A program made the translations under genes and the position numbers. From Chloroflexota bacterium (GTDB lineage Bacteria > Chloroflexota > Anaerolineae > Promineifilales > Promineifilaceae), in contig JAJRVV010000037.1 of assembly GCA_024277135.1 (NCBI GenBank), forward strand, positions 1-47,522: 47,522 bases of DNA, given 5' to 3'. Below, piece by piece: positions 1-10,634 of the stretch (within the stretch, counting starts at the first letter, position 1; the number at the start of each line of letters is the position of its first letter). Below the pieces are notes generated by a model. It was not told the origin of the DNA. It was given only the letters and a program-made list of their open reading frames with translations, and made no database searches.

Positions 1-169
1 GACGAGGCAGCAGAAATACAATCTTGCCAATCTGTCAGGTAAGCCTGACTGACCAGGAAACGGATTAACGCGATGCGGCCAGCAAGATTGGTATGTTTTT
101 CCTCTTTCTATTCGATTGGAAAGGTGCGAAATTTAGGCTTAAGTGACTAAAGTTTGTGAGTGAGTAAAG
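1..169. other. No gene recognised at left edge
   Basis: No coding region, RNA gene or terminator could be supported in these bases. A short inverted pair (CAATCTTG near 21 and CAAGATTG near 91) is too small to interpret. The stretch lies downstream of the minus-strand isomerase gene. Confidence 0.5.
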
Positions 170-1225
170 TTAAGCAGAATTTGGGAATCTGTCAACGGAC
201 GAATGTGCGCAGAACGTGCGCAGCAGGGTGGCGGGGGAGCGGGCGGCGACGGTGAAGGGGCCGAGGGCGGCGGGCAGCAGGGTGAACTGCACCCCGTTCA
301 ACGCCAGCCCGTTTACCTCTACCGCGCCGGACAACACGCCCCAAATCTCCAGAGTACGGCCGTCGCACTCCCCCGCAAATTCCGCGCCGGCCGCCAGCGT
401 GAGCCGTTCTGTGGTGAAGTACCGGTTATGGCACAGCAGTTCCCGACGGACGCCCGCCTCATCCTGGATGATCTGCGGCTGGCACAAGCCGGGGGCCGCC
501 TGATTGAAATTGATGACCGCCATCGCTTTCTCCACATGCAGCGGGCGGGGCGTGCCGTCCGCTCCCACCCGATTCCAATCATACACCCGGTAGGTTGTGT
601 TCGAGTTTTGCTGGATTTCGGCGATGAGCAGGCCGCCCAAAATGGCGTGCAGCGACCCGGCCGGGACGCAGACCACGTCGCCAGCCCGGATGGGGATGCG
701 GTGCAGGCAGGGTTCCAAATTACCGCTCTCGATGCCGGCGCGAAACGTCCCCGGCGTCGTCCCCGGCGCCACTCCCAAAATCACCGCCGCGCCCGGTTCC
801 GCGTCCAGCGCCACCCACATCTCCGTTTTGCCCAACTCGTTTCCTTCATGCGCCAGAGCGTACTCGTCGTCCGGGTGAACCTGGACGGAGAGAGGCTGGC
901 AGGCGTCCAGCAGCTTGATCAGCAATGGGAATTTGCCCCGCGCCAGCGCCCAGGCGTTATGACTGCCGATGAGATCAAGTCCCAGTTGGGCTGTCAGTTG
1001 GGTGAGGGTTTGTCCGGCGAACCGGCCGTTGGCCGCCCGCGTCTCCCCGTCAGGATGGGCGGCGATCTCCCAGCTTTCGGCGGTGATCCCCGGCGGCAGG
1101 CGGCGGCCCAACCGTTCCAGGCCGCGCCCGCCCCAGAGGTAATGTTTGAGGACGGGGGTAAATGTTAGGGGGTAAAGGGCGTTGTGTGACACAGAGAGTT
1201 TAATGTTTGAGGGGGCGTGATCCAC
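170..1225 (-). CDS. manA: Mannose-6-phosphate isomerase, class I
   Basis: Zn-dependent cytoplasmic isomerase interconverting mannose 6-phosphate and fructose 6-phosphate, feeding GDP-mannose and glycan synthesis. The 351-residue cupin protein shows the family metal-site residues: QVHPDD (Q115, H117), GKTEMW (E135) and AGSLHAI (H193), followed by QQNSNTTYRVYDW. The length fits the short bacterial class I form. The listed start is GTG and overlaps the end of the upstream small gene by 26 bp; the family-like sequence starts near residue 18, so a start 10-15 codons later is possible. It lies two genes downstream of the branching enzyme on the same strand, which suits a sugar-phosphate/glycan neighbourhood. 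Function is well supported, start is not. Confidence 0.9.
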   Translation of the reverse strand: MDHAPSNIKLSVSHNALYPLTFTPVLKHYLWGGRGLERLGRRLPPGITAESWEIAAHPDGETRAANGRFAGQTLTQLTAQLGLDLIGSHNAWALARGKFPLLIKLLDACQPLSVQVHPDDEYALAHEGNELGKTEMWVALDAEPGAAVILGVAPGTTPGTFRAGIESGNLEPCLHRIPIRAGDVVCVPAGSLHAILGGLLIAEIQQNSNTTYRVYDWNRVGADGTPRPLHVEKAMAVINFNQAAPGLCQPQIIQDEAGVRRELLCHNRYFTTERLTLAAGAEFAGECDGRTLEIWGVLSGAVEVNGLALNGVQFTLLPAALGPFTVAARSPATLLRTFCAHSSVDRFPNSA

Positions 1226-1556
1226 TATCAGCGATTTGCAGACCCAGCCAGTTTGATGTCATTTCACGGGCGATTTTCCAATCCAGCGTGTCTTCTTCTT
1301 CGCGCATTATAGCCTGGTTGACGGCCGTGTCCGGCGTCTCGACCAGGGATTCCGCCCGCGCCCAGAGGTAGGCGTTAAACTGTTCATAACTCATGCCGTA
1401 TTGGGCTTGCAGCCGATCCATGGCCTCCTGGTACTGTTGAATCTGGCGCAAAATATAGACGCGCGCCATTTCCGCCACTGCCTTTTCCCGGTTTTCAAAC
1501 AGCCCGCGTTGCACAAATGGTTCGATAACGGCCGTCACATCATTTGTCATACTCAT
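1200..1556 (-). CDS. Small hypothetical protein, possible orphan antitoxin
   Basis: I do not recognise the family with certainty. The 118-residue product is strongly helical and charged, with an N-terminal segment (about residues 5-40, FENREKAVAEMARVYILRQI) that looks like the regulatory or antitoxin-type proteins common in Chloroflexota and cyanobacteria, followed by a Gln/Tyr-rich segment. A GGAG ribosome site lies about 8 nt before the first ATG, with a second in-frame ATG two codons later. No toxin-like partner is beside it: upstream is a palindromic element and a TPR remnant, downstream is manA, overlapped by 26 bp and probably cotranscribed. The orphan-antitoxin reading is a guess from composition and size. 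Confidence 0.55.
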   Translation of the reverse strand: MSMTNDVTAVIEPFVQRGLFENREKAVAEMARVYILRQIQQYQEAMDRLQAQYGMSYEQFNAYLWARAESLVETPDTAVNQAIMREEEDTLDWKIAREMTSNWLGLQIADSGSRPLKH

Positions 1557-1597
1557 CGTTTATACTCCTGCCGCCCATTATAACAGATGGCGGGCGC

Positions 1598-1630
1598 AGA
1601 AACCGGATTTCTTCAAGAAATCCGGTTTCT
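1598..1630. repeat. Perfect 16-bp palindrome, 1-nt loop
   Basis: Arms AGAAACCGGATTTCTT (1598-1613) and AAGAAATCCGGTTTCT (1615-1630) are exact reverse complements around a single C. It is an extragenic palindrome between the small hypothetical gene and the TPR remnant. No T-run follows on either strand, so it is not a typical intrinsic terminator. Related but distinct palindromes occur at 1927, 13131, 28819 and 33990. Confidence 0.85.
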
Positions 1631-1922
1631 TGGATGCGCGCCGTCTCGCCTTTACAATGATTGTAAATTGCCGCGCGCGATTTTGGTGTGCGGATGATCC
1701 GGCCCCAATTTCGCTTCAAGAATCGCCAGCGCCCGTTCGTAATACGGCCGGGCTCCCGCCAACTCCCCCATCGCTTGCAGCAGTGTACCCAGGTTGTTGA
1801 GGCTGAGGGCGGTGTCGGGGTGGTCGGCGGCCAACTGCCGGTGCAGGCTGGACATCCGTCCCCGCCGTTGCACCCAGCCAACCAAGTCCAGCGCTTTCTC
1901 CGCATAATTCTGCCCTGACAAT

Positions 1923-4139
<2,217 letters not shown>

Positions 4140-4190
4140 TAGCCTTATTTTGTCAGACTGTCCCAATTTGGCAAATTTTCTCTATTAGAT

Positions 4191-4224
4191 TATACTTAAG
4201 CTAATATAGCTTATCTTAAGTATA
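4191..4224. promoter_or_regulatory. AT-rich inverted repeat in the divergent glgB / nucleoside kinase region
   Basis: TATACTTAAG (4191-4200) and CTTAAGTATA (4215-4224) form a perfect 10-bp inverted repeat with a 14-bp centre that contains a smaller palindrome (TAAGCT / AGCTTA). It sits in the 188-bp gap between two divergent genes, in the most AT-rich stretch nearby, and has the geometry of a dimeric regulator site or overlapping promoters. The binding protein is unknown. Confidence 0.5.
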
Positions 4225-4328
4225 AATAAATAAACAACCGCCACAACCGCCTGCCCCGCACAGGAATTAGCCTTATGCGACGCTTTTGGTAAGATGACAG
4301 CAATATATGATTACGAGAGGGGCTTACC

Positions 4329-4970
4329 ATGAAAACCTACTTCATCACAATTGCCGGAAATATCGGCGTGGGTAAATCCACGCTGACCACCCTATTGGCG
4401 CAAAAACTAGGCTGGACGCCGTACCTGGAAGGAGTCGCCGAGAATCCGTACCTGAGCGACTTTTACGATGACATGGCCCGCTGGAGCTTTCATTCGCAGG
4501 TGTTTTTCCTGTCGCAGCGGTTGCAGCAGCACAAGCAATTGCTGGCAAACGGCCGTTCCGTCATCCAGGATCGCAGCGTGTACGAAGATGCCGAAATCTT
4601 TGCCCGCAATCTTTTTCTGCAAGAAAACATGTCGCAGCGAGATTGGTACACCTACGTCACCCTGTACCGCACCCTGACCGAACTGCTCCCCCCGCCCCAC
4701 CTGGTGGTTTACCTGCGGGCGTCCGTGGAAACCATCCGCCGCCGCATCTCCCGCCGGGGGCGCACCTACGAGCAGACGATTGCCGATGGGTATTTGAGGC
4801 AATTAAACGTGCTATACGAGGAATGGACGTCGAATTTCAAGCTGTGTCCGGTGCTGACAATTGAGACGGACAACCTGGATTACGTCCAATATGACGAGCA
4901 CCTGGGTTTGATCACCGAGCGCATCCAGCAACGACTGCACGGCCGTGATTTCTTGACGCTGGGTGAATAA
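4329..4970 (+). CDS. Deoxynucleoside kinase (dAK/dGK type)
   Basis: Phosphorylates purine or pyrimidine deoxynucleosides for dNTP salvage in the cytoplasm. The 213-residue protein shows the dNK-family P-loop GNIGVGKST (about 10-18), the substrate-binding QDRSVYED motif (about 80-87) replacing the usual DRS/ERS box, and an arginine-rich LID (RRRISRRGRTYE, about 138-149). Length matches single-chain bacterial dGK/dAK enzymes. A strong purine-rich ribosome site (GAGAGGGG) precedes the ATG. It is probably a single-gene unit: a word-repeat hairpin separates it from the recombinase gene downstream. Substrate preference cannot be read from sequence alone. Confidence 0.88.
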   Translation: MKTYFITIAGNIGVGKSTLTTLLAQKLGWTPYLEGVAENPYLSDFYDDMARWSFHSQVFFLSQRLQQHKQLLANGRSVIQDRSVYEDAEIFARNLFLQENMSQRDWYTYVTLYRTLTELLPPPHLVVYLRASVETIRRRISRRGRTYEQTIADGYLRQLNVLYEEWTSNFKLCPVLTIETDNLDYVQYDEHLGLITERIQQRLHGRDFLTLGE

Positions 4971-4979
4971 TTGAGGAGG

Positions 4980-5024
4980 TTGGAGACTGGAGATTGGAGA
5001 TTCACCTCAGTCTCCAGTCTCCAA
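4980..5024. repeat. Intergenic word-repeat hairpin (GGAGACT family)
   Basis: TTGGAGACTGGAGA (4980-4993) pairs perfectly with TCTCCAGTCTCCAA (5011-5024). The arms are built from the repeated words GGAGACT and GGAGATT. It lies between the kinase stop and the recombinase start; there is no U-run. Similar elements occur at 25361, 27357 and 32767. Confidence 0.8.
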
Positions 5025-5032
5025 TTAAGGCA

Positions 5033-6076
5033 ATGGGACATCAACGACTGCTCCCCATCTCGCAACGGCCGTTGCCCGCCGCCACTGCCTGGTTAGACGA
5101 GACCAGCTTCTTATTGGAAGCGGGCATCGGCAGTCTGCGAACGGAAACGACCTATCGCAGCGGCCTGCGCTTGCTGGCTGATTGGCTGCAACATTTCGGC
5201 AAAGCGGGCTACAGTGTGGCTGATTCATGGCCGTTGTTCCCCGCCGGATTGACGACGGCAGTCATCCTGGAATTCCGCAACTGGCTGCTGGCAAACCGCG
5301 CCCGCTCCACCGCCGCCACGTACACCGCCGCCATTCTCAGCTACCTCACCTACCTGGACGGCCGTGACTTGCTGCCAACGACAGTGCAATTGGGCAAACT
5401 GCAACGGCAAATCGCCCGGCGCAAAGTGGAGCAAAACATCGCCAGCGGCGTCATTGATCTGGATCAGGCGCGAGCGGACATCCCCCGCATCGTCACTTAC
5501 TACGACGCGCTGCCCCTGCCCCCGGAAAATGACAAGTACAATCGGCGGCTGTCGTTGCTGCGGGATCGGGCGCTGGCACACACCTTGTACGCCACCGCCG
5601 CCCGTATTTCGGAGGTGGTTTCTATCAATCGCAGCAACATCGGCTACGGCCGTGCCGCCACCGGAACCATCGTGGGCAAAGGGAACAAACCGCGCACCAT
5701 CCATTTGCGCGACTACGCCCAAAGCGCCATCCGCGTTTACCTGGCTGAGCGCACAGATGGCAATCCAGCGCTGTTTGTTTCCCACAGCCGCAATGCCAAC
5801 AACGCCCGACTCTCCGCCACCTCCGCCCATAACATCGTCAAGAAAGCGGTCAAGGCGTTGGGCTTGCATCCCAGCCTGTCGGCTCATGATTTCCGCCATT
5901 TCCGCGCCACCCAGCTATTGCGTCAGGGCGTGCCGCTGGAAGTGGTGCAGGAGTATTTAGGCCACGCCGACATTTCTACCACGCGCGGTATTTATGCACC
6001 GGTTCTGGGCGTTGGCATTATCTCTGACTGGCTGGATAATTTGGATGTGTCGCCCGCCGAAGCCCTGCTCCCATAA
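5033..6076 (+). CDS. Tyrosine recombinase / integrase (XerC/XerD-like)
   Basis: Site-specific recombinase of the phage-integrase family, cutting DNA through a 3'-phosphotyrosine. From the chosen ATG (MGHQRLLPIS) it has 347 residues: an N-terminal SAM-like core-binding domain (about 25-110) and a catalytic domain (about 150-335). The catalytic set is complete: R191 (ATAARISE), K216 (GKGNK), H285 and R288 (HDFRHFR), H311 (YLGHAD) and Y321 (GIYAPV). An earlier in-frame ATG at 4994 lies inside the GGAGACT repeat and would translate it, so it is rejected. No attachment site, excisionase or phage gene is nearby; it could be a chromosome-dimer resolvase or a domesticated integrase. Its stop abuts the metK terminator. 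Confidence 0.9.
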   Translation: MGHQRLLPISQRPLPAATAWLDETSFLLEAGIGSLRTETTYRSGLRLLADWLQHFGKAGYSVADSWPLFPAGLTTAVILEFRNWLLANRARSTAATYTAAILSYLTYLDGRDLLPTTVQLGKLQRQIARRKVEQNIASGVIDLDQARADIPRIVTYYDALPLPPENDKYNRRLSLLRDRALAHTLYATAARISEVVSINRSNIGYGRAATGTIVGKGNKPRTIHLRDYAQSAIRVYLAERTDGNPALFVSHSRNANNARLSATSAHNIVKKAVKALGLHPSLSAHDFRHFRATQLLRQGVPLEVVQEYLGHADISTTRGIYAPVLGVGIISDWLDNLDVSPAEALLP

Positions 6077-6103
6077 AAAAAGCCCGGCTTTTGTGCCGAG
6101 CTT
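6075..6103 (-). terminator. Intrinsic terminator of metK
   Basis: Read on the minus strand, AAGCTCGGC, a short loop and GCCGGGCTT (9 bp, one mismatch) are followed directly by a T-run. It lies 39 bp past the metK stop and starts immediately after the convergent recombinase stop codon. Confidence 0.8.
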
Positions 6104-6141
6104 CCATTTCACAGTTTTCCTCAATTGTTCGGGTTGATTTC

Positions 6142-7362
6142 TCAAGCAATCGCCAATTCTGCCGCAGATTGACGCAAGGCTTCAGCCCGATCCGTGTTCT
6201 CCCAGGGCGCATCGATATCATCCCGGCCGAAGTGACCGTAAGCGGCCGTAGCCCGGTAAATGGGTCGGCGCAAGTCCAGGTCGCGGATGATGGCGCCGGG
6301 GCGCAGGTCGAAATGCTCATCAATGAGGTTGACTAATTGTTCGGCAGTGAGGTCGCTGGTGCCAAAGGTTTCCACGTTGATGGATAACGGCCGTGCCACC
6401 CCAATCGCGTAAGCCACTTGCACCTCGCACCGATCCGCCAATCCGGCGGCGACGATGTTTTTGGCTACCCAACGCGCCGCATACGCCGCGCTGCGGTCTA
6501 CTTTGGTGCAATCCTTGCCGCTGAACGCGCCGCCGCCGTGCCGTCCCATGCCGCCATAAGTATCCACGATGATTTTACGGCCGGTCAGCCCGGCGTCGCC
6601 CATCGGCCCGCCAATGACAAAACGGCCGGTGGGATTAACAAACACGCGCACTTCGTCATCAATCAAATCGCGGGGGATGACGGGGCGCATCACGTGTTCG
6701 ATGATGCCCTGGCGAATGGTGTCGTTGTCCACGTCCGGCGCGTGCTGCGTGCTGACTAACACTGTGTGGACGCGCTTCGGTTTGCCGTAGCTGTACTCCA
6801 CCGTCACCTGCGCTTTGCCGTCCGGGCGCACCCAGGGCAATGTGCCGTCGCGCCGCACCTGCGCCAGCCGCCGGGTGAGATTGTGCGCCAGATGAATGGG
6901 CATGGGCATGAGGGCATCTGTCTCGTTACAGGCGTAGCCGAACATCATCCCCTGATCGCCGGCGCCGATGGCCTCCAGCGCCGCTTCCTCGTCGCCGTTT
7001 TTACGGTACTCCAGCGCCCGATCCACGCCCTGGGCGATGTCGGGGCTTTGGCTGGCGATGGCAGACAAGACGCCGCAGGTGTTACCGTCAAACCCTTTGT
7101 CGCTGCTGTCAAAACCGATCGCTTTCACCACCTGGCGCACAATGTCGTCAATGTTGACAAAGGCGGTGGTGGTGACTTCGCCCATCACGTTGACGAAACC
7201 GGTTTTGACGGCCGTTTCGCAGGCCACGCGGGCGTATGGGTCTTGTGTCAGTATCGCATCCAAAATGGCGTCGCTGATCTGGTCGCACATCTTGTCGGGA
7301 TGCCCTTCTGTCACCGATTCCGAGGTGAACAGCAGGCTTGGGGCATTCATAAATGTCGTCAT
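6142..7362 (-). CDS. metK: S-adenosylmethionine synthetase
   Basis: Makes SAM from methionine and ATP in the cytosol. The 406-residue protein has the three MetK domains and both family signatures: [12 protein letters not shown] (133-144) and GGGAFSGKD (276-284); the catalytic His is H21 in [14 protein letters not shown] ribosome site lies about 11 nt before the ATG; a second ATG four codons on is possible. Expression is almost certainly SAM-controlled, since the long leader holds a SAM-I riboswitch, an intrinsic terminator and a consensus sigma70 promoter (separate entries). It ends at its own terminator, so it is a monocistronic unit. Confidence 0.97.
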   Translation of the reverse strand: MTTFMNAPSLLFTSESVTEGHPDKMCDQISDAILDAILTQDPYARVACETAVKTGFVNVMGEVTTTAFVNIDDIVRQVVKAIGFDSSDKGFDGNTCGVLSAIASQSPDIAQGVDRALEYRKNGDEEAALEAIGAGDQGMMFGYACNETDALMPMPIHLAHNLTRRLAQVRRDGTLPWVRPDGKAQVTVEYSYGKPKRVHTVLVSTQHAPDVDNDTIRQGIIEHVMRPVIPRDLIDDEVRVFVNPTGRFVIGGPMGDAGLTGRKIIVDTYGGMGRHGGGAFSGKDCTKVDRSAAYAARWVAKNIVAAGLADRCEVQVAYAIGVARPLSINVETFGTSDLTAEQLVNLIDEHFDLRPGAIIRDLDLRRPIYRATAAYGHFGRDDIDAPWENTDRAEALRQSAAELAIA

Positions 7363-7472
7363 GATTCAAAAAACCTCCAGGTTATTCATATGAGGATAGA
7401 GGATACCGGGCGTTAATTACAAACAGCCTTGCTAATTCCGGATCGCCGCACACCCTCGCCATAATTGACAAC

Positions 7473-7501
7473 AAAAAAGCCTCCTGATTAGCAGGGGGCT
7501 T
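7473..7501 (-). terminator. Riboswitch-controlled terminator in the metK leader
   Basis: On the minus strand AGCCCCCTG and CAGGAGGCT (one mismatch, loop CTAAT) are followed by six T. It lies just downstream of the SAM-I aptamer and about 110 bp before the metK start, the expected expression platform for transcription attenuation. Confidence 0.85.
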
Positions 7502-7518
7502 CGGTTATTTGGCATTCC

Positions 7519-7620
7519 CTTATCTCCCAGCTCAATTTGCTGACGGAATTAGCACCTTCCCCTCATTGGGGGGGTTGCTGCAGTTTCAACGGGCCGGTCC
7601 CTCCACTGCTCCTGATAAGA
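7519..7620 (-). promoter_or_regulatory. SAM-I (S-box) riboswitch aptamer upstream of metK
   Basis: The minus strand carries the conserved S-box blocks in order: CTTATCAGGAGC, GTGGAGGGACCGGCCC, GAAAC, GCAACC, AAGGTGCTAATTCC, and the closing P1 strand GAGATAAG, which pairs with the opening CTTATC. S-box aptamers bind SAM and favour terminator formation when SAM is abundant. The terminator at 7473-7501 and the metK gene follow, giving end-product control. Recognition is by eye from the well-known consensus. Confidence 0.93.
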
Positions 7621-7653
7621 CATCAATTATATAATTGTTCGAATTCTGCCCAA

Positions 7654-7682
7654 AGTATAAGCCCGCTGCAACCGGGTGTCAA
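7654..7682 (-). promoter_or_regulatory. Sigma70-type promoter for the SAM riboswitch/metK transcript
   Basis: On the minus strand a perfect -35 TTGACA (7677-7682) and TATACT -10 (7654-7659) are separated by exactly 17 bp. Transcription would start near 7646, about 25 nt before the S-box aptamer. It lies just beyond the fabI stop codon, so metK has its own promoter. Confidence 0.85.
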
Positions 7683-7698
7683 ATATCGCAAAAAATTC

Positions 7699-7741
7699 GG
7701 GTGGCGGGTGGCGGGTGGCGAGTGGGCTAGTCTGGGCTAGT
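7699..7741. repeat. Short direct word repeats after fabI
   Basis: Three tandem copies of a GGGTGGC-like word are followed by two copies of GGGCTAGTC, running up to the fabI stop. No hairpin of terminator type is present, so read-through from fabI toward metK is possible. Confidence 0.6.
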
Positions 7742-8528
7742 CCCACTTTTCCGGCGGTTCCGGCATCCCCAGGATGTGATAACCAGCGTCCACGTAAACG
7801 ACTTCGCCGGTGACGCCGCTGCCCAAATCGCTGCATAGCCAGAGGGCGGTGTTGCCCACTTCCCTTTGATCAACGTTGCGCCGCAGCGGGTTGCGCTCTT
7901 CCGAATAGCGCAGCATTTTGCGGAAGCCGGAGACGCCGGCTGCGGCCAACGTTTTGATGGGGCCAGCGGAGATGGCGTTGACGCGGATGCCCTGCGGCCC
8001 CAGATCGGCGGCCAGGTAGCGGGTGCTGGCTTCCAAAGCTGCTTTGGCCACGCCCATGACGTTGTAATGAGGAACCACTTTCTCCGCGCCGTAATAGGTC
8101 ATGCTGATGATGCTGCCGCCATCCGGCATGAGTGGGGCGGCCCGCCGCGCCAACGCCACCAGGCTGTAGGCGCTGATGTCGAGGGCGGTTTTGAAGCCTT
8201 CCCGGCTGGTATCCACAAAACGCCCTTCCAAATCTTCCCGCAACGCATAGCCGATGGAGTGAACCAGGATGTCAATCTGGCCGAAATGGTCGGCCGCTTT
8301 TTGGAAGACGGCGTCGGTTTCTTCGTCGGAGGATACGTCGCATTTTTCCACGAATCCGACGCCGATTTGCTGGGCTAACGGCCGTACTCGACGCTCTAGT
8401 TGGGGGATGCCATAACTAAAGCCAAGCTCGGCCCCATGCTCGTGAAAAGCCTGGGCGATGCCCCAGGCGATGGAACGTTTGTTGGCGATGCCAAAGATGA
8501 GCGCTTTTTTGCCTTCAAGAAGTTTCAT
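7737..8528 (-). CDS. fabI: Enoyl-[acyl-carrier-protein] reductase (NADH)
   Basis: Last reductive step of type II fatty acid elongation: trans-2-enoyl-ACP to acyl-ACP, soluble homotetramer. The chosen ATG ([10 protein letters not shown]) has GGAG at 7 nt and gives 263 residues; an ATG four codons upstream contains that ribosome site in its own codons and is rejected. The fold is an SDR of the FabI type, with the divergent nucleotide motif [13 protein letters not shown] and the catalytic Tyr/Lys set: Y145/Y146 in [10 protein letters not shown]155 and K162 in [15 protein letters not shown] and SIGYAL are also typical. It is transcribed toward metK but separated from it by metK's own promoter. 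Confidence 0.95.
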   Translation of the reverse strand: MKLLEGKKALIFGIANKRSIAWGIAQAFHEHGAELGFSYGIPQLERRVRPLAQQIGVGFVEKCDVSSDEETDAVFQKAADHFGQIDILVHSIGYALREDLEGRFVDTSREGFKTALDISAYSLVALARRAAPLMPDGGSIISMTYYGAEKVVPHYNVMGVAKAALEASTRYLAADLGPQGIRVNAISAGPIKTLAAAGVSGFRKMLRYSEERNPLRRNVDQREVGNTALWLCSDLGSGVTGEVVYVDAGYHILGMPEPPEKWD

Positions 8529-8561
8529 GCAGGTCTCCAAATGTTAGCGTACTCAGTAACG

Positions 8562-8576
8562 AGAAATCGGATGTCT
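8562..8576. repeat. Half copy of the AGACATCCGATTTCTT palindrome
   Basis: AGAAATCGGATGTCT (8562-8576) is one arm of the palindromes seen complete at 28819-28851 and 33990-34051; no second arm is present. Its end overlaps the stop codon of the DNA glycosylase gene, so the element contributes to that gene's 3' boundary. Confidence 0.7.
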
Positions 8577-9180
8577 ATGAAACATACGGATTACCGCGCA
8601 GCCAATAACGCCAGGGTATGGAATACCATGGTTCGGGCGTTTGTCCCAGGCCGATGCGCGGCCCGGCGGCGATTTGCTCCGACGGCGGCGGCGCGTCTTC
8701 CAACCATATAACCCCGTCTGGCTGGCAAAGGTTCGCGCCGTTCAGGGATTTGTCAATTGCCAACGCTTGCGCTAACTTGGCTGGGCCGTTTGTCCACTCT
8801 CGTCGGGAACGGCCGTTCCGGTTTTGAGCCATCAAATCAACGCCGGTCAACGGTTCCAGGGCGCGGATGAGAACGGCGTTGGCCTGTCCCTCTTGCCCGG
8901 TGACGATGTTGAACATCCAGTGCATGCCGTAAGTGAAATACACGTAGGCGAACCCGGCGGAACCAAACATGACGGCCGTGCGCGGCGTGGGGCGGCCGTC
9001 ATTGGCCCGGTCGCCGTGGCAGGCCAAATCGGGTTCGTCGGCGTCGCAGTAGGCTTCGGTTTCCACAATACGGCCGCAGATGAGACGGCCGTCGAACCGG
9101 CGCGCCAACAGTTTGCCCAACAAATCTTGAGCCACCTGCCGCGCCGGGCGGGCATAAAATGCATAAGGCAATCGTTTCAT
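8575..9180 (-). CDS. DNA-3-methyladenine glycosylase, AAG/MPG family
   Basis: Excises alkylated purines and hypoxanthine from DNA, starting base-excision repair. From ATG 9180 (MKRLPYAFYA) it has 201 residues, normal for bacterial AAG. Family segments in order: VAQDLLGKLLAR, GRIVETEAYCDADEPDLACH (the E near residue 43 is the catalytic base position), FGSAGFAYVYFTYGMHWMFN, VLIRALEP, NGPAKLAQALAI and the C-terminal WRYWLRGNPYVS. The start overlaps the stop of the upstream kinase in an ATGA arrangement, which implies translational coupling, so it is the last gene of the hydrolase-kinase-glycosylase operon. A longer frame to 9282 would read through the kinase and is rejected. Confidence 0.92.
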   Translation of the reverse strand: MKRLPYAFYARPARQVAQDLLGKLLARRFDGRLICGRIVETEAYCDADEPDLACHGDRANDGRPTPRTAVMFGSAGFAYVYFTYGMHWMFNIVTGQEGQANAVLIRALEPLTGVDLMAQNRNGRSRREWTNGPAKLAQALAIDKSLNGANLCQPDGVIWLEDAPPPSEQIAAGPRIGLGQTPEPWYSIPWRYWLRGNPYVS

Positions 9181-10619
9181 TTTGTGAGAACGGCCGGCAG
9201 CCAGATGATAAATTGACTCCCCTGCCCCACCTGGCTGTTTACGCTGATACGGCCGTTGTACCGCGTGACAATCTCCTGACAAATGGCCAGCCCCAAACCA
9301 GTGCCGGGAACGCCCAACTCCTGCGTTACTGTCCCTCGAAAAAAGCGGCTAAACAGATTGTCTACTTCATCTTCAGGAATGCCAGGGCCGGTGTCGGAAA
9401 CTATAATTTGAAGGCCGGAACGGCCGTCTTTCGGAGCAGATCGAGTCGCCAAAATCACCGTGCCGCCGCTGGGCGTGTAGGCAAAGGCATTGCCCAGTAA
9501 GTTTGTGAGCAGTTGATCTAGATGATTCTCGGCAATGCGGGCCAGAGGCAGGTTGTCCGGTATTTCTAATCGGAATAGAATGTTTTTGGTCGAGGCTTTG
9601 GCAGAGAACAAGTTGAATTGGCGTTGGATACTGTGTTTTACATCGGTTACGGCCGTGCCATCCGGCGGCTCTTCCGTATCCAGACGGGATAAATCCAGCA
9701 AATCTTCAATTAAACTAGCCAGCCGATCCGTTTCATGGTTCAGCACATGCAAATATTGCGCTTTCTTCTCCGGTTTTCCCTTTTCCAGCAGCGTCAAATA
9801 CATCTTGACACCGGTCAACGGCGTTCGCAGTTCATGGGACACGGTGGAAACAAATTTTGACTTAAGGCGATCCAGCTCTTTGAGTCGGGTGATGTTTGAT
9901 TGAGTGCTGACATATCCGGTTATCTCGCCCTGGGCATTCAGCAAGGGGGTGATCGTGGCCGCCACTTCGTACAAATTGCCGTCTTTTCGTCGATTGACGA
10001 ACTCTCCCGACCAACGCTGCCCGGCGTGAATTGTGGACATCATCTCCTCAAATATCGTGGGTGGGGTATGTTCAGTGCTCAAGAGGGATAGTGTGCAGCC
10101 CAAAAGCTCTTGCCGTGAGTATCCGCTTTGTTGTTCAAAGGCAGGGTTGACATACAGAATTCTGATGTCTGCATCGGTCATCAGGATGGCCTCCCCGGCG
10201 CTTTCCAAAATCTCCAATGTGCGATCTCTCTCAACTTCTAATTCGGCCGTGCGCGCCGCCACCTGTTCAGCTAGATCGGCGGCATGGAGATGCAATTCCC
10301 AATACAAGCTGGCCCGTTCAAACGCCAGCGCCACTTGCGCCGCTAACGTACTTAGGAAACGGGCGTCGTTGTCGGTGAAGGCATTGAGGCGGGAACTTTC
10401 GACATTGATAACGCCCACCACTTTTTCTTGCACCTTGAAGGGGACGGCAATTTCCGAGCGGGTCTCGCTAACAGCCGAAAAATACAACTCCTCTTGGGAA
10501 ACATCGCCGGTAATGAATGGCTTTCCCGATTGGACAACCAGACCAGTCACAGAGCGAGTCGGAATTTCCATGTCATGCAACTCATCCGCAATGCCATGAT
10601 AAGAAGCGTGAGGGGTCAT
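9177..10619 (-). CDS. Sensor histidine kinase, C-terminal part (after in-frame stop)
   Basis: This 480-residue frame has the rest of a GAF domain (about 1-105), a coiled linker, a PAS domain (about 133-245, ending in QSNITRLKELDRL), a HisKA dimerisation helix with phosphoacceptor H262 in SHELRTP, and a HATPase_c domain with NLLGNAFAYTP (N box), DTGPGIP (G1) and GTGLGLAI (G2). It begins in the middle of a GAF fold and is in the same frame as the upstream half, separated only by a TAA at 10632-10634 and four codons. The ATG at 10619 has no convincing ribosome site, so expression as a free-standing kinase is doubtful unless the stop is read through or is a base-call error. No response regulator is adjacent. 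Confidence 0.85.
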   Translation of the reverse strand: MTPHASYHGIADELHDMEIPTRSVTGLVVQSGKPFITGDVSQEELYFSAVSETRSEIAVPFKVQEKVVGVINVESSRLNAFTDNDARFLSTLAAQVALAFERASLYWELHLHAADLAEQVAARTAELEVERDRTLEILESAGEAILMTDADIRILYVNPAFEQQSGYSRQELLGCTLSLLSTEHTPPTIFEEMMSTIHAGQRWSGEFVNRRKDGNLYEVAATITPLLNAQGEITGYVSTQSNITRLKELDRLKSKFVSTVSHELRTPLTGVKMYLTLLEKGKPEKKAQYLHVLNHETDRLASLIEDLLDLSRLDTEEPPDGTAVTDVKHSIQRQFNLFSAKASTKNILFRLEIPDNLPLARIAENHLDQLLTNLLGNAFAYTPSGGTVILATRSAPKDGRSGLQIIVSDTGPGIPEDEVDNLFSRFFRGTVTQELGVPGTGLGLAICQEIVTRYNGRISVNSQVGQGSQFIIWLPAVLTK

Positions 10620-10631
10620 AACGCCCGTCTC

Positions 10632-10634
10632 TTA
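10632..10634 (-). other. Premature in-frame TAA splitting the kinase
   Basis: Reading the minus strand, the codons for Phe-Val-Leu-Val-Asp are followed by TAA and then Glu-Thr-Gly-Val-Met in the same frame, exactly within a GAF beta-hairpin whose two sides are otherwise intact. One substitution from a sense codon such as GAA, CAA or AAA explains it. No frameshift is needed. Confidence 0.85.

Noticed and set aside
203..1168. A 321-codon plus-strand frame opposite manA
   Set aside because: Arg/Gln/Pro-rich shadow; manA on the other strand has all metal ligands.
4971..6076. Prophage or integrative element around the tyrosine recombinase
   Set aside because: No attachment repeats, tRNA target or phage genes; neighbours are housekeeping genes.
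8541..8561. Possible terminator upstream of fabI
   Set aside because: No hairpin or T-run found; only the half palindrome at 8562 follows.
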